Source of the DNA: Winogradskyella luteola
GTDB lineage: Bacteria > Bacteroidota > Bacteroidia > Flavobacteriales > Flavobacteriaceae
DNA length: 64,000 bases
Reading direction: 5' to 3'
Assembly: GCF_019203985.1 (NCBI RefSeq)
Contig: NZ_JAGSPD010000003.1
Span: 1-64,000, forward strand
This document shows positions 35,179-42,942 of this stretch, in pieces (within the stretch, counting starts at the first letter, position 1; the number at the start of each line of letters is the position of its first letter). The notes beneath the pieces are model-generated. The model had not been told where the DNA came from. It did not search any database and worked only from the letters and a program-made list of their open reading frames with translations. The translations under genes were made by a program, and so were the position numbers.

Positions 35179-35434
35179 AATCCTCTTGTTTTTTTATTGC
35201 GATAAAATCAACCCAACCTGAAACCCAACACTGTTTAAAATGGGCTTGATATCCAAAATGCTCACAGGCTCTATATATCAATTCTTGGTTTTGCAACCTT
35301 ACGGGAAACCCTCCGTTTGTAACTTCTTCTTCACCCTGCTTTAATCTCTCCCATATCATTCCGAACTCAACCCCATGAACAAAATCTTTTGGCCTGTCAT
35401 CAAAGCTTATTAATAAACTAAATTCTCCGCCCAT
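35162..35434 (-). CDS. Small phage protein, unknown
   Basis: 90 residues, acidic, with LLISFDDRPKDFVHGVEFGM and two Cys/Trp-rich strands (QCWVSGWVDFI). Similar short proteins occur in early regions of flavobacterial phages; the function is not known to me. Confidence 0.6.
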   Translation of the reverse strand: MGGEFSLLISFDDRPKDFVHGVEFGMIWERLKQGEEEVTNGGFPVRLQNQELIYRACEHFGYQAHFKQCWVSGWVDFIAIKKQEDYGIFE

Positions 35435-35439
35435 TTTTG

Positions 35440-35520
35440 CTACAGTTTGTTTAAAATCTTATCCATTCGTTCTGCGAGTTTAAAAATGAAAAGCCATATT
35501 GTTCTTGCTACTTTTTTCAA
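35440..35520 (-). CDS. Possible 26-residue peptide with TTG start
   Basis: Starts at TTG 4 bases after the preceding TAG, and its TAG falls just before the next gene ATG, so it fills the gap exactly. The peptide MKKVARTIWLFIFKLAERMD plus 6 residues would be a basic amphipathic or membrane-seeking helix. Too short to support by composition. Confidence 0.35.
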   Translation of the reverse strand: MKKVARTIWLFIFKLAERMDKILNKL

Positions 35521-35523
35521 AAT

Positions 35524-35715
35524 CTACAGTTTTCGTTTAAAGTAAAACTTGCGACGATTTACTTCTGTTGGGTTGTCAATTGCGTATCTAACTTCAACAC
35601 TTATCAACTCCCATTCATCTTCAGCCATTTCAGAAAGGTATTGAGCGATAAAAGCTTCACTTAATTCATGGCTAAACTTGTTTTGGATTAAATATTCAAT
35701 TTGTTGTTTACTCAT
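35524..35715 (-). CDS. Small early phage protein, unknown
   Basis: 63 residues, helical N-terminus (QQIEYLIQNKFSHELSEAFIAQYL) and a basic end FYFKRKL. No family recognised; packed tightly with its neighbours. Confidence 0.6.
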   Translation of the reverse strand: MSKQQIEYLIQNKFSHELSEAFIAQYLSEMAEDEWELISVEVRYAIDNPTEVNRRKFYFKRKL

Positions 35716-35743
35716 AGTTTCTAAATTTTACACTAATTTTATA

Positions 35744-36514
35744 CTATTCTTCCTCGTCTATGTACTGATATTTTCCATTAACTAAATGGTAATATTTTTC
35801 AGCGTCTGGATTCAATTCAAAAGCAATCTCATAACACTCATTACTTAGATTATCCGGTTCTCTAAAATCATGATTTCCATTTTCAAAAATTCCAAGCCCA
35901 CAATTAGATCCAGTATCTTCATCAGCGTACTTATAGTCAAACTTTACGTCTGGAAATTTTTTGCTCAACAATAAAATTAAATTGGGAACTCCGTTCCATG
36001 CTGTTTGAAAGTAAATTGTATCTTCTGTATTTCGTTCATCATTCAAACCATAAGCATTCCATTTAGTGCCCCAGTTTTTTTTAGACCATTCAAACCAACT
36101 TGTATCACCATGATTTCTGACATTTCTCAAGCATTGAACGAAAATCTCAAATTCATCATCAGATAAGTCTTTTACATTTCCTTCACGTTTTGCTGTAAGA
36201 TGATCCATAGCGGTTGATGCAGCCATTCTAGTGGAAAGAGCCGAGTAATTTCTTTCTTTAAAAAGTTCTGAAGGCGACTTATCTAGTGGCTTGAATAAGC
36301 AATTAAAATCTAATTGACCTGTACATATTTCAACCCACATCTTTATACCAGAATGTGCATGAACATCTAATCCCTTTGGCATTGGTATTATCTTGTTAAA
36401 ATCAATTTCTATTTCATTATTGTCGTCATCCTTAGCTTTTAATGAATCAAGTACTTTCTTTATTTCACTTTTTGAGCCGATTACTCTTAATCTATTTTGT
36501 ATATGATTTGGCAT
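35744..36514 (-). CDS. Api92/YubB-like ferredoxin-fold protein (DUF1281)
   Basis: 256 residues. MPNHIQNRLRVIGSKSEIKK, FNKIIPMP, ENWGTKWNAYG-like (KKNWGTKWNAYGLNDERN) and FQTAWNGVPNLILLLSKKFPDV are characteristic of the Api92/YubB family found on plasmids and phages. The role is unknown. It lies mid early operon. Confidence 0.72.
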   Translation of the reverse strand: MPNHIQNRLRVIGSKSEIKKVLDSLKAKDDDNNEIEIDFNKIIPMPKGLDVHAHSGIKMWVEICTGQLDFNCLFKPLDKSPSELFKERNYSALSTRMAASTAMDHLTAKREGNVKDLSDDEFEIFVQCLRNVRNHGDTSWFEWSKKNWGTKWNAYGLNDERNTEDTIYFQTAWNGVPNLILLLSKKFPDVKFDYKYADEDTGSNCGLGIFENGNHDFREPDNLSNECYEIAFELNPDAEKYYHLVNGKYQYIDEEE

Positions 36515-36533
36515 TTTCTTTTGTTTTAAATTA

Positions 36534-36662
36534 TTACAAATAACTTGTTACCTTAATTCCTTTTACTTTTGTTTTTGTATGCCTGTAATCGCCAAAAACT
36601 AATTTTGGTTTTGAAGATATGATCTTTTTGTATTGCGTGTTTTTAAATTTATCATTGTTCAT
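36534..36662 (-). CDS. Possible 42-residue basic protein
   Basis: ATG at 36662 and TAA at 36534 on the minus strand; the peptide begins MNNDKFKNTQYKKIISSKPK and is very basic. It fills an otherwise empty gap in a dense operon. Composition suits a nucleic-acid-binding peptide but nothing more can be said. Confidence 0.42.
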   Translation of the reverse strand: MNNDKFKNTQYKKIISSKPKLVFGDYRHTKTKVKGIKVTSYL

Positions 36663-36675
36663 AAAAACCAGGTGC

Positions 36676-36900
36676 TTAATTTCTTATACTTTGAACTTTA
36701 TTATTGAACCATCTACGGATCACATAGCTCCTAAGAATGGAGATAATGGTAAAGTAGATGGTAATGACCAGGTTCTTGCTTGGATTGCTATGAAAGCCCA
36801 CCAATGGGAATATGGCAAAAGTACTCAAATAGCTTATTACAAAACCTACTGCCGTATTGGTGACGGCTTCCTTTAAAGATTGTTTTTTAGTTTGGCTCAT
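36676..36900 (-). CDS. Two-TM phage membrane protein (DUF7220-like)
   Basis: 74 residues. SQTKKQSLKEAVTNTAVGF, STFAIFPLVGF, ITIYFTIISILRSYVIRRWFN form the pattern of a small phage membrane protein found in many early regions. Two membrane segments. Its ATG overlaps the stop of the 51-residue gene (ATGA). Confidence 0.65.
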   Translation of the reverse strand: MSQTKKQSLKEAVTNTAVGFVISYLSTFAIFPLVGFHSNPSKNLVITIYFTIISILRSYVIRRWFNNKVQSIRN

Positions 36901-37052
36901 TGATCTAATTGTTTTTGCCCTTGGTTAATCTTATTTGTAAATCTTGGACTTGTAATTAGCAATTCTACCTCATAGAGCTCTTCTGGTGAACAAGCATTTA
37001 AAAACCGTTCAGGTGTAACATCTAGCTCAAATTGTTTTATGATTTTTGGCAT
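36897..37052 (-). CDS. 51-residue phage protein
   Basis: ATG at 37052 to TGA at 36897 on the minus strand. Reads MPKIIKQFELDVTPERFLNA then CSPEELYEVELLITSPRF and a charged end. The ATGA overlap with the downstream membrane protein gene and its clean spacing support it despite the small size. Confidence 0.6.
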   Translation of the reverse strand: MPKIIKQFELDVTPERFLNACSPEELYEVELLITSPRFTNKINQGQKQLDQ

Positions 37053-37063
37053 ATATCAATTAA

Positions 37064-37486
37064 TTATAATCTGCCATTAGGGTCAGGTATTTCCATTTCT
37101 ATAGATTCCTTAATCACCTCTAAAGGATAGTATTTTTTACTTTCGTATTCTATGGATTCAAGCAATTTGAACTTTAATGATTTAGTGCCAAGATGATGGA
37201 AACTTTCTGTTATTTTCTTAGCTATATCTGACATATACAGTTGAGCGCTACTGTCCTTTTTAGGGTCTTTAATTTTCAGTTTTATGTAACCATGCTCGCT
37301 AAGGTGTATAAACCATTTTTGAGAGTCCTCTTCGTCTTGAAAAATACTTACTCTAGGTTCTTTTTTAGCATCCATTAATTCAACTGCTTTTGAGTTGATA
37401 TAAATCGTTCCTTTTGAGGTTACAGACACTTTTGGGAATGTGTTGTGATCTCTTCCTGTTGTTCTTTCAACTAGTCTTAGTTTCAT
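37064..37486 (-). CDS. Early phage protein, unknown
   Basis: 140 residues. The N-terminal part (KVSVTSKGTIYINSKAVELM then REPRVSIFQDEED-like) resembles a small beta fold for substrate or DNA contact, with a helical C-terminus. No known family recognised. Confidence 0.6.
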   Translation of the reverse strand: MKLRLVERTTGRDHNTFPKVSVTSKGTIYINSKAVELMDAKKEPRVSIFQDEEDSQKWFIHLSEHGYIKLKIKDPKKDSSAQLYMSDIAKKITESFHHLGTKSLKFKLLESIEYESKKYYPLEVIKESIEMEIPDPNGRL

Positions 37487-37515
37487 GATAATATAGTTTT
37501 AATTAATATTCATTT

Positions 37516-37935
37516 TTAATCCAACCATCGTTTTTGGCGTAGGTAGGTATCCGGTAATGGGGTTGATAAATTTTTGACCCGGTAACGGCTCTTTAGTTTT
37601 GGTATAAAGGCAATAGCATTATACCTATCGTCATCCTTCAGCTTTTTCCAAAGGTCCTGACATACCTTTTTTTTCATCTTATCGTCGTACTCGTTCCAGA
37701 AGACCCCGAAGCTGAGATCGGGTTCGCCTTTGGTGATCTCAAAACCTTTTTTGTTATTGAAGAAGTCCATGTCCTTTTCTAGCTTAATAATTACGCTGTG
37801 GACGTATTTTGCTGCTTTTTTGGTCAATTCCCTGCCACTGTATTTAAACTCTATTAAATAGCCGTTTAAATCGAATTTAAAGAAGAGCTGACCTCCACTT
37901 TTTGAAACTACCGTATATGTGGTCTCGAGTGCCAT
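37516..37935 (-). CDS. Early phage protein, unknown
   Basis: 139 residues, Lys- and aromatic-rich, beginning with a beta-hairpin (TYTVVSKSGGQLFFKFDLNG). Shares one base with the upstream gene stop. No family recognised. Confidence 0.6.
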   Translation of the reverse strand: MALETTYTVVSKSGGQLFFKFDLNGYLIEFKYSGRELTKKAAKYVHSVIIKLEKDMDFFNNKKGFEITKGEPDLSFGVFWNEYDDKMKKKVCQDLWKKLKDDDRYNAIAFIPKLKSRYRVKNLSTPLPDTYLRQKRWLD

Positions 37936-38249
37936 TATGCTAGTTTTTGGTCTAATTTTTCAAAGAAGCTCTGTGCATAGTGCGGTAACTTTAAAACCAT
38001 CATGGTTTTGTGCATGCAGTCAGCTTCATAAAATTCCAAGGAAAGCTTAAAATGCTTCTTTTTGTCCTTGTGCGACAATACTTTTTTAGCGAGCTTAATT
38101 CTAATGCTTTCAAGTAAACTGTAAAGCGATTTCATCTTTCGATTTTTTTCACCTGCGTATGGTATCTCTGGCATATCGAAGTCCAATGAAGCATAAGCTT
38201 CTTTTAGCTCATTAGCCGTTATATTCAATTCTATTTTTGGAATAATCAT
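37935..38249 (-). CDS. Early phage protein, unknown
   Basis: 104 residues, helical and basic (LLESIRIKLAKKVLSHKDKKK). ATGA overlap with the upstream gene. No family recognised. Confidence 0.6.
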   Translation of the reverse strand: MIIPKIELNITANELKEAYASLDFDMPEIPYAGEKNRKMKSLYSLLESIRIKLAKKVLSHKDKKKHFKLSLEFYEADCMHKTMMVLKLPHYAQSFFEKLDQKLA

Positions 38250-38458
38250 AATTTCGATTCTTGATAAATGGTTACTATTTCGGTGTTTTTGTAATCCTCA
38301 ATGCTCATGTTCTCTATAAAGCTGTTCTGATGGTTTAGCCTTGTTACTTCTGACATTAGATTTAGCGCTTGGTGGTACGGCAAAGATGAGTGCTGCATAA
38401 ACTCTAGATAGAGGTTAATAAAGTAGGTGTTCTCACTATGCTTAGCCTGCCAGTCCAT
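38246..38458 (-). CDS. Early phage protein, unknown
   Basis: 70 residues from the ATG at 38458 (MDWQAKHSENTYFINLYLEF), two bases past the preceding TGA; the upstream TTG is less likely. Helical, no motif recognised. Confidence 0.55.
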   Translation of the reverse strand: MDWQAKHSENTYFINLYLEFMQHSSLPYHQALNLMSEVTRLNHQNSFIENMSIEDYKNTEIVTIYQESKL

Positions 38459-38460
38459 TA

Positions 38461-38685
38461 TCAACAGTCTATCCTTTCAATGAGTTTTGTGTTACAATCT
38501 AAACACCAAGTCTCTATCATTTCGCATGTGCATGTATAATCTACTACCACATCGACCTTGGTATGGTGCGGACAATACATGTCCGGTTCCTGATCGACGA
38601 TGCTTTTTGTCGCAGAAAATATCATTGATAAGATGACCAATACTATTATTACTATGCCCAAGGTCAGAAATAAGTTGTCCAACAT
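38461..38685 (-). CDS. One-TM protein with Cys-rich C-terminus
   Basis: 74 residues. A membrane helix (residues about 4-23, LFLTLGIVIIVLVILSMIF) is followed by seven Cys and two His in CPHHTKV, YTCTCEM and WCLDCN, most likely a small zinc ribbon on the cytoplasmic or periplasmic side. Between GemA and a short gene. Confidence 0.6.
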   Translation of the reverse strand: MLDNLFLTLGIVIIVLVILSMIFSATKSIVDQEPDMYCPHHTKVDVVVDYTCTCEMIETWCLDCNTKLIERIDC

Positions 38686-38686
38686 A

Positions 38687-39097
38687 TTATTTGTATTTTT
38701 TGGTTATCATTGATTCTAAACAGCTGATAAGCTTACTGGTCTCTTTAGTGTCCATTTGCTGAAGTGGTTTTGGCACTGGACTTTTTTTAGACTTTAAAAA
38801 ATTGCTGAGTCTGGCCATATCTGCAACCTCACCGTGCTTATCGTTTGGTATGGTCCATCCCAGTTGACGCATAAGGCTTAAGATGTAATTATGCTGTTGG
38901 TTACCGATGTTGAATTTGGCCCAATTGGTCACCAGTTTCTTTTTGAGCTGATCGGCTTGATGCATGGTGAGTTCCTTGGCGGTTTTTGCGCTGCCGTTGG
39001 TCATTTCACCAACGTGCATGGCTTCGGTGTCCTTGCAGTAGCCAAAAAGCCTGTAGAGGCTTTTACGCTGGCCTGAAGTGGATAATACGTGTTTCAT
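38687..39097 (-). CDS. GemA-like regulatory protein (Mu gp16)
   Basis: 136 residues. HNYILSLMRQLGWTIPN, ADMARLSNFLKSKKSPVPKP and a final KLISCLESMI match the GemA/gp16 family, which in Mu modulates host gene expression and DNA topology after infection. First gene after the terminator at 39203-39231. Confidence 0.75.
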   Translation of the reverse strand: MKHVLSTSGQRKSLYRLFGYCKDTEAMHVGEMTNGSAKTAKELTMHQADQLKKKLVTNWAKFNIGNQQHNYILSLMRQLGWTIPNDKHGEVADMARLSNFLKSKKSPVPKPLQQMDTKETSKLISCLESMITKKYK

Positions 39098-39202
39098 TTT
39101 CGTGGTTTTGAGAGTAGTACGCTGAGTATTATAAAGGCTATAGCAATAACTACCAGATTAATAATCTGTAGGACTTGTAATGACATAAGATTTGGGTTTT
39201 GG

Positions 39203-39231
39203 GTTAAAAACAGGCTGGCTTCCCAGCCTGT
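39203..39231 (-). terminator. Hairpin terminator inside the early operon
   Basis: Perfect 9-bp stem ACAGGCTGG / CCAGCCTGT with a 4-base loop; on the minus strand TTTTTAA follows. It separates MuA-MuB-DUF3164 from GemA and the small genes, so downstream expression needs read-through, antitermination or a new promoter. The 137 bases upstream (39232-39367) hold no gene I trust. Confidence 0.75.
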
Positions 39232-39367
39232 TGTGTCTTTCCCTGCATTGATGGTTTATGGCTTCGTGCAACGTCCGCTTAATAAATTGACAGTTGATTA
39301 TTTGTACCTGCTTTCCAAAGGCTCGGGAGGTCAACTGCCAGTTACATTCAAGGCGCATCAACCGTGA

Positions 39368-39550
39368 CTACGGCTTTTTGTTATTCGTTGCATCCTCCCG
39401 ACTTAGTGCTTTTACATGCTTATTAAAAGCTTCGTATTCGGTAGTGGTCAGTTCTATCTTGGCAATCCAGTTGCCGTCAATATCTTTCTGTACCAGTTTT
39501 TCGTTAACCAATATTTGGCGCTCGTTGGGTTGTTGGATTTGTACACACAT
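39368..39550 (-). CDS. Small early phage protein, unknown
   Basis: 60 residues (MCVQIQQPNERQILVNEKLV). Two bases from the DUF3164 gene. Resembles the small accessory proteins that follow DUF3164 in Mu-like phages. No function known. Confidence 0.55.
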   Translation of the reverse strand: MCVQIQQPNERQILVNEKLVQKDIDGNWIAKIELTTTEYEAFNKHVKALSREDATNNKKP

Positions 39551-39552
39551 AA

Positions 39553-40185
39553 TTATATACTTGAAAGGTTTAAATCCACATTCTGATATTCGCCATGCTC
39601 ATCCTTTTGCCATACCCTAAAGTAAGTTTTGCTCTTTGGTTTTCTGACCGCTTGATTTATCAATGCAACCGCTTCACTAAACAAAGGATCGTTTATCTTA
39701 GATTCGTAACGGCTAAGGTTCATCACCTGCTTTACATCCATTTTGCCTGATCGCTGCGTCTCAAAAGCATCGGTGATCATCTCTTTTACAAAGTCATTTT
39801 TCGATTCTATATTCTGATCCAGGAACTCATCAAATTTTGACTTTGCCGCCTCGATGGTGAGATCATCAAAACGAATAGGCTCACTTATGGACACCTCTAT
39901 CTTAATACTACGGTCGAAGTTATACCAAGTGAAATTGCCCTTGGTTTTTGTCTTTGAGTTTTTTTCTTTCATAAAGACCTTGTAAGCCTCATCAGACAGC
40001 TTACGAATCAAATTCTTAAACTCTGACAACTTTTTGTTAAGGCTAATGGCACTTTTTAAAATCCTTGCTGAGGAACGCTCATGCAAACGTTCTGCCTTTG
40101 TGGTTCTGTTGTAGGGAATTGATACTCCGCTTTCGTCAATCCATTCTTTATCCCTTGAGGTGTGGTAAGTTGCTGTGTTTTTCAT
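39553..40185 (-). CDS. DUF3164 family Mu-like protein
   Basis: 210 residues. Helical N-terminus, GNFTWYNFDRSIKIEVSIS, RFDDLTIEAAKSKFDEFL, MDVKQVMNLSRYE and KPKSKTYFRVWQKDE match DUF3164, which is almost confined to Mu-like phages and lies in early operons. Exact function unknown. Confidence 0.8.
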   Translation of the reverse strand: MKNTATYHTSRDKEWIDESGVSIPYNRTTKAERLHERSSARILKSAISLNKKLSEFKNLIRKLSDEAYKVFMKEKNSKTKTKGNFTWYNFDRSIKIEVSISEPIRFDDLTIEAAKSKFDEFLDQNIESKNDFVKEMITDAFETQRSGKMDVKQVMNLSRYESKINDPLFSEAVALINQAVRKPKSKTYFRVWQKDEHGEYQNVDLNLSSI

Positions 40186-40190
40186 ATCTA

Positions 40191-40424
40191 TTATTTATTA
40201 AATTCTATTACTAATCCGTGAGTGGCTCCAGTTGACTTTATGGAGAAATCCATTTCGTAGTCTGCAGCTATGTTCTGTATCGATAGGCAATCGTCTGCCG
40301 TAATCACTTTGTGCACAAATACGGTTGCGCTTTCTATGTTACCATCACCATCGACGAGGCCATGTGGCACACTCTTTGGAAAGGTCTGTTTAACTGTATC
40401 TTTGAATGATTTTAGTATTGTCAT
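40191..40424 (-). CDS. Small early phage protein, unknown
   Basis: 77 residues from the ATG at 40424. Contains GLVDGDGNIESATVFVHKVI. Start overlaps the upstream gene by 35 bases. Not recognised. Confidence 0.55.
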   Translation of the reverse strand: MTILKSFKDTVKQTFPKSVPHGLVDGDGNIESATVFVHKVITADDCLSIQNIAADYEMDFSIKSTGATHGLVIEFNK

Positions 40425-40740
40425 TTTCAATTGTTTTTGTTATATACTTTACCACATCAAATGGTTTCCATGTTCTACCATGATCTTCACTTTCTTCTAA
40501 TTCCCTGTAGCTATTGTACCTCAATAATGGCCGTTTCCAATTTCTTTCCTTTATCATATTGCTGATATTAAGAATATGGCCGTAAGGCGTCTCGTTGACC
40601 AATGCTGGAGCTTCCGGGTTACCATAATTGATAATGATCTGTCTATGCAACCAATAGCGGTCTGCAATTGTAAGTAGGTCTATTAGCGTGTCGTAACTTA
40701 GTATGTTTAGCAAATGCTTTATGTAAATGGCTCTGGTCAT
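40390..40740 (-). CDS. Early phage protein, unknown
   Basis: 116 residues, helical and basic, with IADRYWLHRQIIINYGNPEA and a Trp-rich end. TAATG overlap with the gene before. Not recognised; may belong to the replication set. Confidence 0.55.
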   Translation of the reverse strand: MTRAIYIKHLLNILSYDTLIDLLTIADRYWLHRQIIINYGNPEAPALVNETPYGHILNISNMIKERNWKRPLLRYNSYRELEESEDHGRTWKPFDVVKYITKTIENDNTKIIQRYS

Positions 40741-41087
40741 TAATTTATCTGTGGATTTCCGATGATATTATTGGTCTTGCTTTTTGATGCCCTTAACAGG
40801 GTTAATGGATACAGTCTTTTAATCTTTATGGTCTCGATTTTATAGATGCGCTCCATTTCTCGTTTTGAAGCCACGGAATGAAAAGGTTCTGCCATATCCA
40901 AAAAGGATTCTTGCAGCTTCTTGTACTCAAACAACCACCAATTGAATAGGGCATTGTTTGCCATTAGCTTTTGAAGCTCTAAATCGTCCTTAGAATACAT
41001 CTCGCACCAATATTGATAATGCATTATGGTGAGCATCTCCAGTTGATGGGACGTGCATTGCAGTAAAGTTGTTAATTCGTGTTTCAT
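40740..41087 (-). CDS. Early phage protein, unknown
   Basis: 115 residues, helical (LTTLLQCTSHQLEMLTIMHY, then WWLFEYKKLQESFLDM), 3 bases downstream of the second ATPase gene. It might be that ATPase's partner; inferred only from position. Confidence 0.55.
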   Translation of the reverse strand: MKHELTTLLQCTSHQLEMLTIMHYQYWCEMYSKDDLELQKLMANNALFNWWLFEYKKLQESFLDMAEPFHSVASKREMERIYKIETIKIKRLYPLTLLRASKSKTNNIIGNPQIN

Positions 41088-41090
41088 TTC

Positions 41091-41732
41091 TTATAGTTTT
41101 AAATCGTTCCAGTAATCCTCAGCACCTTGATGCCAAATGACGTAGGGCTTGGTTAACTTACCTCTAGAAGCGCGACTTTTAGAAAAGGCCTTAAAGCCTT
41201 CGACATCGATTTTGATGTCGGCATCGTATTCGATATGCCGTGCCAAGGATCCTACGGGATTTTTACCTTGTACATGGCTGTTGATAATGAATACAATCAA
41301 TGGGTTTTCAGACTGAAGCGCTTTATAATTCTGAAGGCTCATAAAGGCATACTGTATAGAGTCTATCACACAGAATCTGACGCCACGTGAGCGCTTTAAC
41401 CTTACGCGCATATCTTCAATAGGTTCCCGGTGCAAAAAGTTGATGTTCTTTTTTTCGGACTCGGTAAGGTTCTGTTCCTTAACCGCATCTTGCATAGAAA
41501 GCCTGGCACCTTCCTCGAGTGAATTGTAATACACTTTCCCGAACTTGCTGAGCTCTTTTATAAGCTGCAGTATTAAGGTGGTTTTACCCTGACCGGATTT
41601 TCCTTTAATAAACCAAGTGCCCCCCTGTTCTGGTCTTCCCAATAATTCTCTAAATCGACCTGTTAGAGGTATTTCAATGAACTTTGTTTTTAGTAGTTGA
41701 TCTACCGAAATTGCTTTTTTTAGTTTGGCCAA
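41091..41732 (-). CDS. RecA/DnaB-fold P-loop ATPase
   Basis: 213 residues. Walker A FIKGKSGQGKTTLIL, a VYYNSLEEGARLSM loop, Walker B RFCVIDSIQYAFM and a late INSHVQG sensor place it in the RecA/RadA/DnaB-like class. A P-loop ATPase beside MuB is not part of Mu itself; it may help load a helicase or remodel the transpososome. Confidence 0.72.
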   Translation of the reverse strand: MAKLKKAISVDQLLKTKFIEIPLTGRFRELLGRPEQGGTWFIKGKSGQGKTTLILQLIKELSKFGKVYYNSLEEGARLSMQDAVKEQNLTESEKKNINFLHREPIEDMRVRLKRSRGVRFCVIDSIQYAFMSLQNYKALQSENPLIVFIINSHVQGKNPVGSLARHIEYDADIKIDVEGFKAFSKSRASRGKLTKPYVIWHQGAEDYWNDLKL

Positions 41733-41743
41733 TGTTGAGGGCT

Positions 41744-42586
41744 TTAGGCGGTTTGTTTTAGTTTGTAAATGTCTATGTCCCTGCGTACACGCCTCAAATC
41801 ATCCTCGCAATTATTAAAGATGTATTGTATCTCATCGTCATCATCCACACCATTGGCGTTGCATATCAGCTTTACATCTTTGAATGTGATATGGTCTAGC
41901 TCTATGAACTTTCTACCGATACGGCTGTAAAATTCCTCGTAGCCAATTTTTTGGCGGTGCACACCTTTAAGGATGCGTTTCTCTAAGGCTTTGACACCTG
42001 AGATCATAAATCCGCAATGGCCATTTAGGTCATTGTAGAAATCCATAAAAAGGTCTAATTGTGGGTCCTTAAGTTTGTCGGCCTGGTCCAATATCACTAA
42101 TGGATTTTCAAGCGACATAAGGTGTTTTAAAAACCGAGCCAGTAGTTCTTCAGTCTTTCCATAGCTATCAAGACCCGAAGCCACTAAAAGTGCTTTTAAA
42201 TAAGACTTTTTGGTCCATGAGGTTTTGCACTGCAGATAGATGGTGCTATTGATATTGCTTTTCCAATACGCTTTGAAGGTTTCACTTTTACTTTTACCAG
42301 CCGTATCGGATATCGCTATGCTAATGCCTTGTTTTTTTGACGTGTTGAGGAAGTGGGTTATGAGTTTAAAGTTCTCTATTGCAACCGTTTTCCATTCAAA
42401 ATCCAAGAACAAACGCTTTTGGATAATGCGCCACATTTCATTACTGATCAGGTTCCAGTTGTTATTGATAATCTGACTCACAATGGCAGTAGAGACTTCG
42501 AGAAGTTTAGCCATATGACTCTGGCTTGTTTTTTGACATAGAATCGAGAGCTCGTTGGCTATGGCGATTTTGTTTTCGTTTTGCAT
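41744..42586 (-). CDS. MuB-like target-capture ATPase
   Basis: 280 residues. N-terminal HTH (SQSHMAKLLEVSTAIVSQII) followed by an AAA+ core with a degenerate Walker A SDTAGKSKSETF and Walker B PLVILDQADKL, then C-terminal helices. Layout and place after MuA match MuB, which binds target DNA, gives target immunity and stimulates MuA. Confidence 0.82.
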   Translation of the reverse strand: MQNENKIAIANELSILCQKTSQSHMAKLLEVSTAIVSQIINNNWNLISNEMWRIIQKRLFLDFEWKTVAIENFKLITHFLNTSKKQGISIAISDTAGKSKSETFKAYWKSNINSTIYLQCKTSWTKKSYLKALLVASGLDSYGKTEELLARFLKHLMSLENPLVILDQADKLKDPQLDLFMDFYNDLNGHCGFMISGVKALEKRILKGVHRQKIGYEEFYSRIGRKFIELDHITFKDVKLICNANGVDDDDEIQYIFNNCEDDLRRVRRDIDIYKLKQTA

Positions 42587-42596
42587 TTTGAATTAA

Positions 42597-42941
42597 TTAA
42601 GGTTCTACAATATTTATTTTCTCTATTTCATACAATCTGATAACATCATGACTTCTAGGAAGCTCAGGGACATCTCTCAAAATGTCTTTAGCAGATACTT
42701 TTACTTTAAAGGGCTTTGGCTTTCTAAATAGTATATAATCCCAAAAGCTCTGACGTTTCGGATAGAATAAAACTTCCTCTTCACCTAATTTCCTTGAAGC
42801 TATATATGATACCAGAGCCATCTGCATTTCATTTATATATGGATTACACTCTTGAATAAAAATTCTAGTATCCCTGAAATAAGGAGGTAGATTGATATGT
42901 TCAATAGCTATTTTCTCTAATTTGTACTCTAAGTCTCTCAT
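42597..42941 (-). CDS. Phage protein between transposase and MuB, unknown
   Basis: 114 residues from the ATG at 42941 (MRDLEYKLEKIAIEHINL), one base past the transposase TAA; longer starts overlap MuA. Contains PPYFRDTRIFIQECNPYIN and a KVSAKDILRDVPELPR end. Not seen in Mu. Coupling suggests a role in transposition. Confidence 0.6.
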   Translation of the reverse strand: MRDLEYKLEKIAIEHINLPPYFRDTRIFIQECNPYINEMQMALVSYIASRKLGEEEVLFYPKRQSFWDYILFRKPKPFKVKVSAKDILRDVPELPRSHDVIRLYEIEKINIVEP

Positions 42942-42942
42942 T

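Noticed and set aside
36619-36876. 85-residue plus-strand frame
   Set aside because: Antisense to the DUF7220-like gene and the 42-residue frame; composition not protein-like.
39158-39361. 67-residue minus-strand frame
   Set aside because: It contains the intrinsic terminator at 39203-39231 and has no family features.
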